A DNA stretch of 62,398 nt from Pelagibius marinus (GCF_014925385.1 NZ_JACSDK010000023.1:1-62398); one strand, 5' to 3'; shown: positions 17,526-26,071, numbered from the stretch's first letter. Numbers and translations are program-made. The notes: a model not told the origin generated them from the sequence alone.

Positions 17526-18251
17526 TTGGATCGCCGCGCCTTTCTCCGTCACTCCGCCGCCGTCGCGGGCGCCGCTGCCAGCGGCCTGCTCGTCGATGCC
17601 TGGCGCAATGACGCCGGCGCGCAGAGCCTGCAGGACCTGATGAAGACTGCGCCGAACGCCGGTACGGCGCTGTTCGGCTCCACCGAAGTTTCGGCCGCCA
17701 ACCTGAAAGCCCTGCCCCAATGGGCGCGGGTCCTGGCCAAGATGAAGTCAGAGCGCAAGCTGTTCCGCGCCTGCCTGGACAACCAGGCGGCCTGCACCAC
17801 AGCCGGCCTCAGGTCGTGGCGGGAGGTCGCCGCCGAGGCCAAGGGCAAGCCGCAGCTGGAGATGCTGAAAGTCGTCAACCGCTACTTCAACCGCTGGCCC
17901 TACAAGATCGACCGCGAGCTCTACGGCGTCAGCGAGTTCTGGGCCACGCCGACGGAGTTCATGAAGCGCTCGGGCGACTGCGAAGACTATTCCATCGCCA
18001 AGTTCTTCGCCCTGCGCGACCTCGGCATGGCCAACGAGGATCTGCGGGTCGTGATCCTCATGGACCGGATCCGCCGCCTGGGCCACGCGGTCCTGGCGGT
18101 CTACGCCCTGGGCGACATCCTGATCCTCGACAGCCTCACGGACCTGGTCTTCTCGCACAAGAAGTACAAGCACTATGTGCCGCAGTATTCGATGAATGAA
18201 ACTACCCGCTGGGCGCATTTTTACGGTAAGAATCGCACGGCATCTTTGTAA
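17526..18251 (+). CDS. LapG-like periplasmic transglutaminase-like cysteine protease (BTLCP), Tat-type signal
   Basis: About 241 residues from the TTG at 17526 (TTG 17523 and GTG 17505 are in frame; only the TTGs have a GGGAG site 5-8 nt upstream). The N-terminus DRRAFLRHSAAVAGAAASGLL is a twin-arginine-like signal, so it acts in the periplasm. The core is a bacterial transglutaminase-like cysteine peptidase with a visible Cys-His-Asp triad: Cys152 in SGDCEDYSIAKFFALRDLG, His187 in LGHAVLAVY and Asp202 in ILDSLTD. In Pseudomonas, LapG of this family cuts the N-terminus of the LapA adhesin after Ala-Ala and is held inactive by LapD. Here it follows the type I exporter and precedes a degenerate HD-GYP sensor by 35 nt; two giant proteins in the window carry matching AAG sites. 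Family call firm; substrate inferred. Confidence 0.9.
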   Translation: MDRRAFLRHSAAVAGAAASGLLVDAWRNDAGAQSLQDLMKTAPNAGTALFGSTEVSAANLKALPQWARVLAKMKSERKLFRACLDNQAACTTAGLRSWREVAAEAKGKPQLEMLKVVNRYFNRWPYKIDRELYGVSEFWATPTEFMKRSGDCEDYSIAKFFALRDLGMANEDLRVVILMDRIRRLGHAVLAVYALGDILILDSLTDLVFSHKKYKHYVPQYSMNETTRWAHFYGKNRTASL

Positions 18252-18286
18252 ATGATCGTTAATTCCTTCTGTGGGATAAGTTCGCG

Positions 18287-20380
18287 ATGAGCAACCAAGG
18301 CGACCAGGCCGGCGAAATGCTGGATTTCTCGACGCTGAGCGACGCGCCGGAGCAGCGCCAGCGCGGACGCCTGCTCGCCTGGGGCGCCGCCGTGCTGGTC
18401 GTGATCGCGCTGGCCGCGGTGCTGGTGCCGAGCCTCACTATCGGCTCCAAGAAGGCCCAGCTGGCCGAGCAGATCGCCGAGCGCCTGACGCTGACCGCCA
18501 GCGGCCAGGCCGGGGTGATCTCCACCTGGCTGCAGGGCAACCGCCGCCTCGCCGACCCGGTGGTCGAGAGCGAGCTGCTGCGCCTCTTCTCCACGGAGAT
18601 GGACCTGGCCGGCGGCGACATGTCCCGCATGGTCGCGCCGCAGACCGACGAGAACGGCCTGGGCGTGCCGCTGGTCGAACAGGTGCCCTTCATCGAACGC
18701 ATCATCACAGACTTTGCAGCCAATGCCGATTTCCTGGCCGGCTACCTGGTCGGGCGCAACGGCGTCGCCTTCGTCACCTCCAGCGGCGCCGCGCCCCTGT
18801 CGGTCGAACAGCGCCACCTGGCGGAGGACAGCTTCGAGCGGTCCCAGACCGTGTTCGGGCCGGCTCGCAGCGCCACCGCAGGCCTGGTCCTGGACATGGC
18901 CGTGCCGATTTTCGCGGCGCAGGTCAATCCGGGCCAAGGCAAGCCGGTCGCCGTTTTCATCCTGGTCACGCCGCTGGCCGGCGGTCTGGCCGAGATCCTC
19001 TCGGAGGATCCCCTCGCCAGCCCGGGGACGCAGCGGGTGCTCGTCCAACTCGCCGGCGATCAGCTCAGCCGCATCCAGCCCGGCGCGGCAACCCCCGTCG
19101 CGCCGGTCAGCATCGACGACTTCGATCTCGCCGCCGGCGAGATCCCCTTCGCCCGCCGGGCCTCCCTGGCCGGACTGGGCGAGGTCTATTCCGCCGGCGC
19201 CATGGTCTCCGGGCCCACTTGGTGGGTGCTGGAGGAGGTCACGGTGGCCGCGGCCGAACAGCCGCTGGCGACCTACACGACCGCCGCCATCATCGTATCG
19301 ACCCTGGTGGTCCTCGCCGTTGCGGTCGCCTTCGGCGCCTTCTGGTGGCGCCTGTCCAGCGTCCACGACCGCGCCCTGGCGGAGCAGTACCGCAGCCTGG
19401 CCGACCGTATCCAGGCGCAGAAGCAGCTGCTCGACAGCATCAACGGGGCGATCCCGGAGTTCATCGGCCTGAAGGCGCCGGACGGCACCTACCGCTATGC
19501 CAACATGGCCTTCGCCAAAGCGGTCTCGCGCAAGCCCGAATCCATGGTCGGTCTGGACGACGCGGCGATATTCGGCCAGGGCACGGCCAAGCGCCTGGCC
19601 CTGAGCGACCGCCGTGTCCTCAACAGCGGCGAAAGCGTGACCGCCGACGAGGAGGTCTATCTCGACGGCGCACTGCGCTACCTCCAAATTTCCAAGGTCC
19701 CCTTCTTCGGCTCGAGGGGCGAGGCCAGCGGCGTCGTCTCGGTCACCCGAGACGTGACGGAACTGGTCGAGCAGCAGCGCAAAAAGGAGCGCGCCATCCA
19801 GCAGATGGTCGCCGCCCTGGTGCGCGCCATCGAACTGCGCGACCCCTATCTGGCCGGCCATTCGCGCCGGGTGGCCGAGTTCGCCGCCGCCGTCGGCAAG
19901 CAGGTCGGCTGCAGCGAGGAGGAACTCGCGACCCTGGAGCTGGCGGCCAATCTCTCGCAAATCGGCAAGCTTTCGGTGCCCAAGGAGCTGCTGACGAAGC
20001 CGGCGCGCCTGACCCCGGACGAGATCAAGCAGATGGAAGCCCACGTCGACCATGCCGTCGAGTTCCTGCATGGCATCGACTTCGAGTTGCCGGTTGTCGA
20101 GACCATCGCGCAGATGCACGAACGCCTCGACGGTGGCGGCTACCCCAAAGGATTGAAGGGCGACGAGATCACCCTCCCCGGGCGGATTCTCGCTGCCTGC
20201 GACGTATTCTGCGCGCGCCTGGAGCCCCGCTCCTACCGTGCGGGCCTTGCACCCGGCGCCGTCCTGGATATTCTCCAAGAGAACCTGACGCGCTATGATC
20301 CCAAGGTGATCGAGGCCCTGAAACAGGTGGTAGCGACGATTCCCGGTGAGAAGCTTATCGCCAGCATTGCGACCGGTTGA
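18287..20380 (+). CDS. Two-TM periplasmic sensor with PAS and degenerate HD-GYP domain
   Basis: A 697-residue inner-membrane protein. TM1 is at about 28-51 and TM2 at about 337-361; between them is a ~285-residue periplasmic domain of double-Cache-like appearance. A short coiled segment leads to a PAS domain (about 383-492) and an HD-GYP domain (about 500-690). In active HD-GYP enzymes the metal centre needs LHDIGK, an H in M..H, HHE and DVFDA. Here the HD pair is Ser557-Gln558 (NLSQIGK), HHE is Met610-His611, and DVFDA reads DVFCA; His525, His586, Asp639 and the GYP loop (618-620) are kept. It should therefore be unable to hydrolyse c-di-GMP, but could still bind it. It lies 35 nt after the LapG-like gene, where a LapD gene would be expected. 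Acting as its c-di-GMP-dependent partner is inference. Confidence 0.88.
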   Translation: MSNQGDQAGEMLDFSTLSDAPEQRQRGRLLAWGAAVLVVIALAAVLVPSLTIGSKKAQLAEQIAERLTLTASGQAGVISTWLQGNRRLADPVVESELLRLFSTEMDLAGGDMSRMVAPQTDENGLGVPLVEQVPFIERIITDFAANADFLAGYLVGRNGVAFVTSSGAAPLSVEQRHLAEDSFERSQTVFGPARSATAGLVLDMAVPIFAAQVNPGQGKPVAVFILVTPLAGGLAEILSEDPLASPGTQRVLVQLAGDQLSRIQPGAATPVAPVSIDDFDLAAGEIPFARRASLAGLGEVYSAGAMVSGPTWWVLEEVTVAAAEQPLATYTTAAIIVSTLVVLAVAVAFGAFWWRLSSVHDRALAEQYRSLADRIQAQKQLLDSINGAIPEFIGLKAPDGTYRYANMAFAKAVSRKPESMVGLDDAAIFGQGTAKRLALSDRRVLNSGESVTADEEVYLDGALRYLQISKVPFFGSRGEASGVVSVTRDVTELVEQQRKKERAIQQMVAALVRAIELRDPYLAGHSRRVAEFAAAVGKQVGCSEEELATLELAANLSQIGKLSVPKELLTKPARLTPDEIKQMEAHVDHAVEFLHGIDFELPVVETIAQMHERLDGGGYPKGLKGDEITLPGRILAACDVFCARLEPRSYRAGLAPGAVLDILQENLTRYDPKVIEALKQVVATIPGEKLIASIATG

Positions 20381-20387
20381 TCCGGTC

Positions 20388-21440
20388 ATGGACCGCGCCA
20401 GGAGATTCCTTCACCTGGCAGCAGCCCTGAGTCTATCCGTCCTTCTCCTGGGCGCCTCGGCGCCGCGCGAAGCCGCGGCCGTCGAGCTGCGGGTGAAGGC
20501 CCCCGAGCGGCGCGTCGCCGTCGACGCCATGGAATACCCCTGGAGCGCGATTGGCCGCGTCAATGCCGGCGGGCGCGGCCACTGCACCGGCTTCCTGATC
20601 AGCGAGCGCCACGTGCTCACCGCCGCCCATTGTCTCTACGACCCGCTCGCCGGGCGCTGGCGCGGCGCCATCGAGCTTCACTTCATCGCGGGCTACCAGC
20701 GCGACCGCTTCATTCTGCATTCCAAGGTCGCCAGCTACACGCGCGCCGACAATTTCACCTATGTGCCCAGCCCGAACCTGAAGGTGGCGGCAACCGACTG
20801 GGCCATTCTGACCCTGGCCGAACCGCTGGGCCGCAAGGCCGGCTGGCTCGGCATGAGGGCCATCGACAGCCTGATGATGTCGCGAATCACCGCCGGCGAC
20901 GCGCTGCTGCTGCAAGCCGGATACCGCCGCGACCTGGCTCATGTGATGACCGCGGGCTGGGCCTGCAACATTGCGGGGATCGCGGAAAGAGGCCGCGTGG
21001 TGGTTCATGACTGCAACGTCATCCAGGGAGACTCCGGCTCTCCCCTGCTGCTCTACGCGGACGGCACCTTCTATGCGGCCGGGCTGCATTCCATCGACCT
21101 GATGAGCGAGGATCAGGAACACCTTGCCGGCGTGCTGTCCCTCAGCATCTTCCAACCACAGGGGGGCCGGCGCGAAGCGGTGCAGGCACTGGCCGCCACT
21201 TCGGCGCGCTGGGCGCCTGGCCAACTGCCCGGCGAAGCCAGCGAAGCCGCCAGGGTCCCGCTGGCGACCATCGACAACCTGCTGATCAAGCTCGGCTACC
21301 TGCAGGTCGCCGACGAAGACGCCTCGGGCAAGTCGCGGGCCGAGGCCCTGAGGCGCTTCAAGTCGGAGAACGGCCTGACCTCGGCGGCCAAACCCTCTCT
21401 CGAAATGATGGGGCAACTGCTGCATGCCACGGCGCCGTAA
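20388..21440 (+). CDS. Secreted trypsin-like serine protease with C-terminal peptidoglycan-binding-like tail
   Basis: A 350-residue protein starting at the ATG 7 nt after the HD-GYP stop; a further upstream start at 20346 would overlap that gene. A signal peptide (FLHLAAALSLSVLLLGASA, cleavage near residue 30) is followed by a chymotrypsin-fold domain with a full triad: His81 in LTAAHC, Asp137 in ATDWAIL and Ser216 in GDSGSPLL. Cys residues at CTGFL and AHC could form the usual disulfide. The last ~75 residues (IDNLLIKLGYLQVADEDASG...ALRRFKSENGL) resemble a PG_binding_1 domain, which would hold the enzyme at the cell wall. The tight linkage suggests that it acts with the sensor and LapG-like protease, for example in adhesin processing, but this is not proven. 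Confidence 0.87.
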   Translation: MDRARRFLHLAAALSLSVLLLGASAPREAAAVELRVKAPERRVAVDAMEYPWSAIGRVNAGGRGHCTGFLISERHVLTAAHCLYDPLAGRWRGAIELHFIAGYQRDRFILHSKVASYTRADNFTYVPSPNLKVAATDWAILTLAEPLGRKAGWLGMRAIDSLMMSRITAGDALLLQAGYRRDLAHVMTAGWACNIAGIAERGRVVVHDCNVIQGDSGSPLLLYADGTFYAAGLHSIDLMSEDQEHLAGVLSLSIFQPQGGRREAVQALAATSARWAPGQLPGEASEAARVPLATIDNLLIKLGYLQVADEDASGKSRAEALRRFKSENGLTSAAKPSLEMMGQLLHATAP

Positions 21441-21589
21441 CATGGCTCCTTGCCCCCTCCTCCTAGTCGTCCTGGATTATCGGCAACAGGACTGATATCC
21501 AAGACCGGCCGCACGACCGGAAAGCTGACAACGGCGGACCTGAGGCCGCCAAGGATTGATTTTAGAGATTGATGGAAGGAACGCGTTTC

Positions 21590-21865
21590 ATGACGGAGAT
21601 CTTCGCAGACGGGGTCGGCTCTATCGTCGTATCCAACGGCGTGGTGCGCATCGAGCTGATGCAGCTGCGCCGCAAGGACGGCAAGTCCGAGCTCTCCGCC
21701 CAACAGGCCGGCACCCTGATGATGCCGATGGGTTCACTGAAAAACCTGACGCTGCAGCTGGCCAAGGCGCTGGAGCAGCTCCAGGAGCGCACCGCCGAGA
21801 AGGACCGCCTCGACAGCGAGACCAAGAAGGGCGACGAGCTCGACGAGGCCCTCTCCAACCTCTGA
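21590..21865 (+). CDS. Small conserved hypothetical protein
   Basis: A 91-residue protein from the ATG at 21590, which has GGAAGGA about 9 nt upstream; TTG/ATG at 21569/21572 would add 6-7 residues. The first half is beta-like (FADGVGSIVVSNGVVRIELM), the second half mainly helical with charged C-terminus (LTLQLAKALEQLQERTAEKD). The FADG.G...V.NGVVRIEL start resembles small uncharacterised proteins found with secretion or surface genes, but I know no named family. It has no signal peptide. It is between the serine protease (150 nt upstream) and the first glycosyltransferase (176 nt downstream), on the same strand. Confidence 0.65.
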   Translation: MTEIFADGVGSIVVSNGVVRIELMQLRRKDGKSELSAQQAGTLMMPMGSLKNLTLQLAKALEQLQERTAEKDRLDSETKKGDELDEALSNL

Positions 21866-22041
21866 GGCCGTACCGAGACCCCACCAGGGGTTGGGACACG
21901 GCGGGCCCTGCGGCGGCCGACAGGCTGCCCCTTTTGCGTGCTTTACCGAAAATTGAGTAAATTCGCCGAATCTGGCAATAAACCTGTAGTTTCTGATCGC
22001 CGCTTCACCAAGTAATCGGGCACCATTCCGGGCCAGGACCC

Positions 22042-23451
22042 ATGAAATATCTATTTGTTCACCAGAATATGCCGGGGCAGTACAAGCACATCTGCCAGCG
22101 CCTCGCCGACGACAAGGCCAATACCGTCGTCTTCATCACCAAGCGCGAGGGGATCGAACTGCCGGGTGTGAAGAAGGTGCTCTACAAGCCGCACCGCGAC
22201 CCGGCGGAGTCTACCCATCGCTACATCCGCGAGGCTGAGCGCGGCATCCTTCATGCCCAGGAAGTGGCCCGCAAGGCCGTGGCCCTGAAGGCCCAGGGCT
22301 TCGTGCCGGACATCATCATCGGCCACCCGGGCTGGGGCGAAACGCTCTACCTGAAGGACGTCTTTCCGGACACGCCGCTGCTGAACTTCTTCGAGTTCTA
22401 CTATCACGCCGTCGGCGCCGACGTCGGCTTCGACCCGGAAAGCCAGGTCACCCTCGACACGCATTGCCGCATCCGCACCAAGAACATCGTGCAGTTCATG
22501 GGCCTGGAGGCCGCCGATGCGGGCATGTCGCCAACCTACTGGCAGTTCCAGCAGTATCCCGAGGAGTATCAATACAAGATCTCGGTGATCCACGACGGTA
22601 TCGACACCTCCGTCTGCGCGCCGGACCCGGACGCCTCCATCGAGGTGAAAACCGCAGACGGCGCGACCACCGCCATGAAGCAGGGCGAGGAGATCATCAC
22701 TTTCGTGGTGCGTAATCTGGAGCCCTACCGCGGCTTCCCGCAGTTCATGCGCGCCGCCGAGATCATCCAGAAGCGCCGCCCCAACGCCAGGATCATCGTT
22801 ATCGGCGGCGACGACGTCAGCTATGGTCGGGCGCTACCCGAGGGCCAGACCTACCGCAAGCAGATGCTGGCGGAAGTCGACCTGGATATGAGCCGCATCT
22901 TCTTCCTGGGCCGCGTGCCCTATTCGACCTACCTCAAGGTCATCAAGGTTTCCGGCGTCCACGTCTACCTGACATTCCCCTTCGTCCTCTCCTGGTCGAT
23001 GCTGGAGGTCATGTCGGCGGGCGGCGCGTTGGTCGCCTCCGACACGCCGCCGGTGACCGAGGTGGTCAAGGACGGCGTCAACGGCCTGCTGTTCGACTTC
23101 TTCGACCATGCCTCCATCGCCGACCGGGTCGACGAGGTGCTCGACCACAAGGACCGCATGGCGACGATGCGCAAGAAGGCGCGCCAGACGATCGAGCAGA
23201 ATTACGAGCTGGAGAATTGCCTGGCCGAGCAGTTCAAGCTGATCGACAACCTGATCGGCGGCAAACGCCCGAGCGCCGGCAGCAGACCCGGTGTGCCGAG
23301 CTACCGCCTGCCCAAGGGCGCGACGGCCAAAGCCCCGGCCAAGAAGGCGGCGGCAAAGAAGACCGCCGCGAACAAGACCGCGGCGAAGAAGACCGGCAAG
23401 CGCGGCACGGCCAGGAAGAAAGCCTCCAAGGCACGCGCCAAGGCAAAGTAG
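22042..23451 (+). CDS. GT4-type glycosyltransferase with histone-H1-like Lys/Ala tail
   Basis: A 469-residue soluble protein. Residues 1-405 form a GT-B glycosyltransferase: an N-terminal domain beginning MKYLFVHQNMPGQYKH, a DIIIGHPGWGETLYLKDVFP block, the hinge DGIDTSV, and a C-terminal nucleotide-sugar domain with VVRNLEPYRGFPQF, FLGRVPYSTYL and SWSMLEVMSAGGALVASDTPPVTEV, the GT4 donor site. From about residue 415 a tail of ~55 residues consists almost only of Lys, Ala, Thr, Arg and Gly (AKKAAAKKTAANKT), like bacterial histone H1-type tails. Such a tail is odd on a glycosyltransferase and could bind nucleic acid, acidic proteins or anionic membrane. It has no TM segment. It lies upstream of two other glycosyltransferases; acceptor unknown. 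Glycogen synthase-like enzymes share the fold but not this start. Confidence 0.85.
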   Translation: MKYLFVHQNMPGQYKHICQRLADDKANTVVFITKREGIELPGVKKVLYKPHRDPAESTHRYIREAERGILHAQEVARKAVALKAQGFVPDIIIGHPGWGETLYLKDVFPDTPLLNFFEFYYHAVGADVGFDPESQVTLDTHCRIRTKNIVQFMGLEAADAGMSPTYWQFQQYPEEYQYKISVIHDGIDTSVCAPDPDASIEVKTADGATTAMKQGEEIITFVVRNLEPYRGFPQFMRAAEIIQKRRPNARIIVIGGDDVSYGRALPEGQTYRKQMLAEVDLDMSRIFFLGRVPYSTYLKVIKVSGVHVYLTFPFVLSWSMLEVMSAGGALVASDTPPVTEVVKDGVNGLLFDFFDHASIADRVDEVLDHKDRMATMRKKARQTIEQNYELENCLAEQFKLIDNLIGGKRPSAGSRPGVPSYRLPKGATAKAPAKKAAAKKTAANKTAAKKTGKRGTARKKASKARAKAK

Positions 23452-23640
23452 GCGCGCGCTACGGAGCTTCCACCCCTCCCGCAGGAAATGCGCCAGTGTG
23501 GTTTCGAAGGGGCCCGGGGGGTGATGGGAAGAGTTTGTTTCAACGTTAACGAAGCATTAGTTTTGGCCCGCTGATCCTGTCTGAACACAGGCATTGCTGG
23601 CGCGGCCTTGGAGCTAAACCGACCGAAGGCGGACGATACC

Positions 23641-24819
23641 GTGGCGAGAATTCTGGTTGGGTACGAACGTGGCGACAATTTCGGCCACTACCGCCGGCTG
23701 GCGCCGGTGGCCGAGGCCCTGGCCGCCGAAGGGCACCAGGTCACCTTCTTCCTGCGCAATCCCTACGACTGCCGCTCGCAGCTGACCAAAAACCCCATGC
23801 CGTTCATCCAGAGTCCGGACCTGGTGCCGCCGAACCCGGCCGAGCGCGGGCCCAAGAAGATGGGCTCCTACAGCGACATCATGGTCTACTGCGGTTTCGG
23901 CAAGGTCGAAACCCTGTTCCCGGCGACGCTGGCCTGGCGGACCATCTTCGACCAGGTGCGCCCGGACCTCATCGTCTGCGACCACAGCCCGGTGATCTGC
24001 TTCGCCGCCTATGGCCGCATTCCGGTGATCCAGGTCGGCTCGGGCTTCACTATCCCCCCGGCCCAGGACGAGATCTTTCCCGGCTTCCAGCCCTCCAAGA
24101 CGGCGACGGTCGCGCCGGAGGAGATCATCGCGGTGATGAACGAGGTACAGACCCGCCTGGGCGGCCCCAGGGTGCCCCAGGTGACCGCGCCGCTGCGCAC
24201 CACCGGCCGCCTGGTCTGCACCTTGAAGGGCCTCGACCCCTACAAGGATCTGCGGCAAGACCCAGTGGTCGGTCCGACCGAGGGCCTGCAGTCGCCCATG
24301 CCCCTGCCCGACAAGCCGGCAGTCTTCGCCTATCTGGGCATCGAGCACCGCATCACGCCGAAGATGCTGACGGTGCTGAAGGAGTCCAAGTTGCCGGTCG
24401 AAGCCTATGTGCGTGGCATGACCCAGGCGACGGCGAAGAAGTACGCCCGCCCCGGCCTCAAGTTCTACAGGTCGCCCCAGCCCATCGACCAGGTGCTGTC
24501 GCGCGCGACCATGGCGATCCACCACGGCGGCAGCGGTATGAGCCTGGCCTGCTGCAGCGCCGGGCGCCCGCAACTCGCACTGCCGATCCACGAAGAGACC
24601 CTGCTGAACAGCCAGGCCCTGGGCCGCATCGGCGTCGGGCGGTCGATGTCGGCCAAAGAGCTGGAGAGCGCCGGCCCCGAGGTCCTGTTCGATTTCCAAG
24701 CCGATGCGCGGCGGCGCGAGCGCGCCGCCATCATCGCCCAGGAAATCCTCAACGCCGGCCCCTTCCGGCCCATGGACCATATCCTGGAAGCCTGCCGGTC
24801 CTCCCTCGGTAACGCCTGA
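23641..24819 (+). CDS. UGT/MurG-like glycosyltransferase, tandem paralogue 1
   Basis: A 392-residue GT1-like enzyme. I chose the GTG at 23641 because MARILVGYERGDNFGHYRRL aligns at once with the start of the next gene (MAHVLVGYELGAGHGHVHRL); a TTG at 23608 would add 11 unrelated residues. Seen: N-terminal Rossmann segment, PDLIVCDHSPVICFAA, and the donor-binding signature IHHGGSGMSLACCSAGRPQ (about residues 294-312) followed by ALPIHEETLLNSQAL. It has no signal or TM segment, so it acts in the cytoplasm on an unknown acceptor. GTTAAC occurs at 23545 in the short leader. About half of its residues appear the same as in its neighbour, so the pair arose by duplication. Confidence 0.85.
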   Translation: MARILVGYERGDNFGHYRRLAPVAEALAAEGHQVTFFLRNPYDCRSQLTKNPMPFIQSPDLVPPNPAERGPKKMGSYSDIMVYCGFGKVETLFPATLAWRTIFDQVRPDLIVCDHSPVICFAAYGRIPVIQVGSGFTIPPAQDEIFPGFQPSKTATVAPEEIIAVMNEVQTRLGGPRVPQVTAPLRTTGRLVCTLKGLDPYKDLRQDPVVGPTEGLQSPMPLPDKPAVFAYLGIEHRITPKMLTVLKESKLPVEAYVRGMTQATAKKYARPGLKFYRSPQPIDQVLSRATMAIHHGGSGMSLACCSAGRPQLALPIHEETLLNSQALGRIGVGRSMSAKELESAGPEVLFDFQADARRRERAAIIAQEILNAGPFRPMDHILEACRSSLGNA

Positions 24820-24850
24820 AGACGAAGCCCGACAAGAGAAAGCAAAGACC

Positions 24851-26062
24851 ATGGCGCATGTGCTCGTCGGCTATGAACTGGGGGCGGGACACGGCCACGT
24901 GCACCGCCTCATGCCGGTGGTGCGCGCCTTGGAAGCACGCGGCCACGAGGTCACCTTCTTCCTGCGCAACATCAAGGAAAACGCCGTCCTGCTGGCGCGC
25001 GAGCGGCGGGCCATCCTGCCGGTGCCGGACCTGGTCGAGCGCATCCCCGGCGTCCCCACGCCGGCGCCCATCGCCACCTACTCCGACATCATGTGCCACT
25101 CCGGCTTCTTCCGGCGGCAGGTCCTGCACGCCGGAATCATGGCCTGGCGCACCCTGCTGGCACAGGCCAAACCGGATCTCGTGGTGGCCGACCACAGCCC
25201 GGCGCTGCTGCTCGCCTGCTTCAAGCGCATTCCGGTGGTCCAGGTAGCCGACGGCTTCACCCTGCCGCCGGCCGAGGCCGACGAGTTCCCCTCCTACCGC
25301 AAGGGGCGCAAGGCGATGGTCAGCCCGGCGCACGTGCTGCGCGTCATGCAGGACGTGCAGAAGCACAACCGCCAGCCCCAGCCCCAGACGGTCACCGAGC
25401 CCTTCCGTACCGCCGGGCGCCTGGTCTGCACCCTGCCGGAGCTGGATCCCTACGGCCCGCTGCGCCGCGACCCGGTGATCGGCCCGGTCGAGGGCCTGCA
25501 GGAACCCCAGCCCCTGCCCGACGGCGGGCCGCGCTTCTTCGCCTACCTCAGCCTGGAGCACAAGAAGACCAAGCCCTTCCTGAAGGGCCTGAGAGCCTGC
25601 GGCCTGGCCGGAGAGATCTTCGCGCGCGGCATGAACGACAAGGTCGCCAAGTCGCTGGAACGTCCCGGCCTCACCGTGCATCGCGAACCGCAGCCGATGA
25701 ACGAGGTTATCGCCCGCTCCAGCCTGATCATCCATCACGGCGGCAACGGCACCTGCTGCGCCGCCTTGAGCGGCGGCCGTCCGCAGGTCCTGGTGCCGAC
25801 CCACATGGAGGCGCGCCTCAGCGCCAACGCGCTGGCCGAGCTGCAGCTCGGGCGCCTGCTGCTCCCCAAGGAGCTGGAGAGGGACACCCTGCCTCAGATT
25901 CTGGAGGAGGCCGCGGCCGACGTCGCCATGGCCGAGCGCGCAGTGGCCCGCTCCCAGGAGATCAAGGCGCGGGGACCGCAGAACACGGTGGAGACAATCC
26001 TGGCGACCTGCCTGGAAGTGCTTGAAGGCGCGCCGAAAACCTCTGCCAGTTCAAATAGTTAG
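24851..26062 (+). CDS. UGT/MurG-like glycosyltransferase, tandem paralogue 2
   Basis: A 403-residue GT-B enzyme from the ATG at 24851, 31 nt after its paralogue; the open frame extends further upstream, but that sequence overlaps the previous gene and does not match the family. Seen: GYELGAGHGHVHRLMPVVRAL, TFFLRNIKENAVLLA, PDLVVADHSPALLLACF and the signature IIHHGGNGTCCAALSGGRPQ (about residues 294-313) with VPTHMEARLSANALAEL. The HHGG.GT form is closer to the standard UGT motif than in paralogue 1. Cytoplasmic. The last gene of the plus-strand group; the bidirectional-looking hairpin at 26072-26106 follows. The substrate is unknown; the adjacent giant adhesins are possible acceptors. Confidence 0.86.
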   Translation: MAHVLVGYELGAGHGHVHRLMPVVRALEARGHEVTFFLRNIKENAVLLARERRAILPVPDLVERIPGVPTPAPIATYSDIMCHSGFFRRQVLHAGIMAWRTLLAQAKPDLVVADHSPALLLACFKRIPVVQVADGFTLPPAEADEFPSYRKGRKAMVSPAHVLRVMQDVQKHNRQPQPQTVTEPFRTAGRLVCTLPELDPYGPLRRDPVIGPVEGLQEPQPLPDGGPRFFAYLSLEHKKTKPFLKGLRACGLAGEIFARGMNDKVAKSLERPGLTVHREPQPMNEVIARSSLIIHHGGNGTCCAALSGGRPQVLVPTHMEARLSANALAELQLGRLLLPKELERDTLPQILEEAAADVAMAERAVARSQEIKARGPQNTVETILATCLEVLEGAPKTSASSNS

Positions 26063-26071
26063 ATAAACTAC

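Noticed and set aside
18287-20380. Active HD-GYP phosphodiesterase
   Set aside because: The metal-binding HD pair is SQ and the HH pair is MH, so catalysis by the known mechanism is not expected.
24704-24850. Upstream extension of the second glycosyltransferase paralogue
   Set aside because: It overlaps the preceding gene by more than 100 nt, and the family start (MAHVLVGY) lies at 24851.
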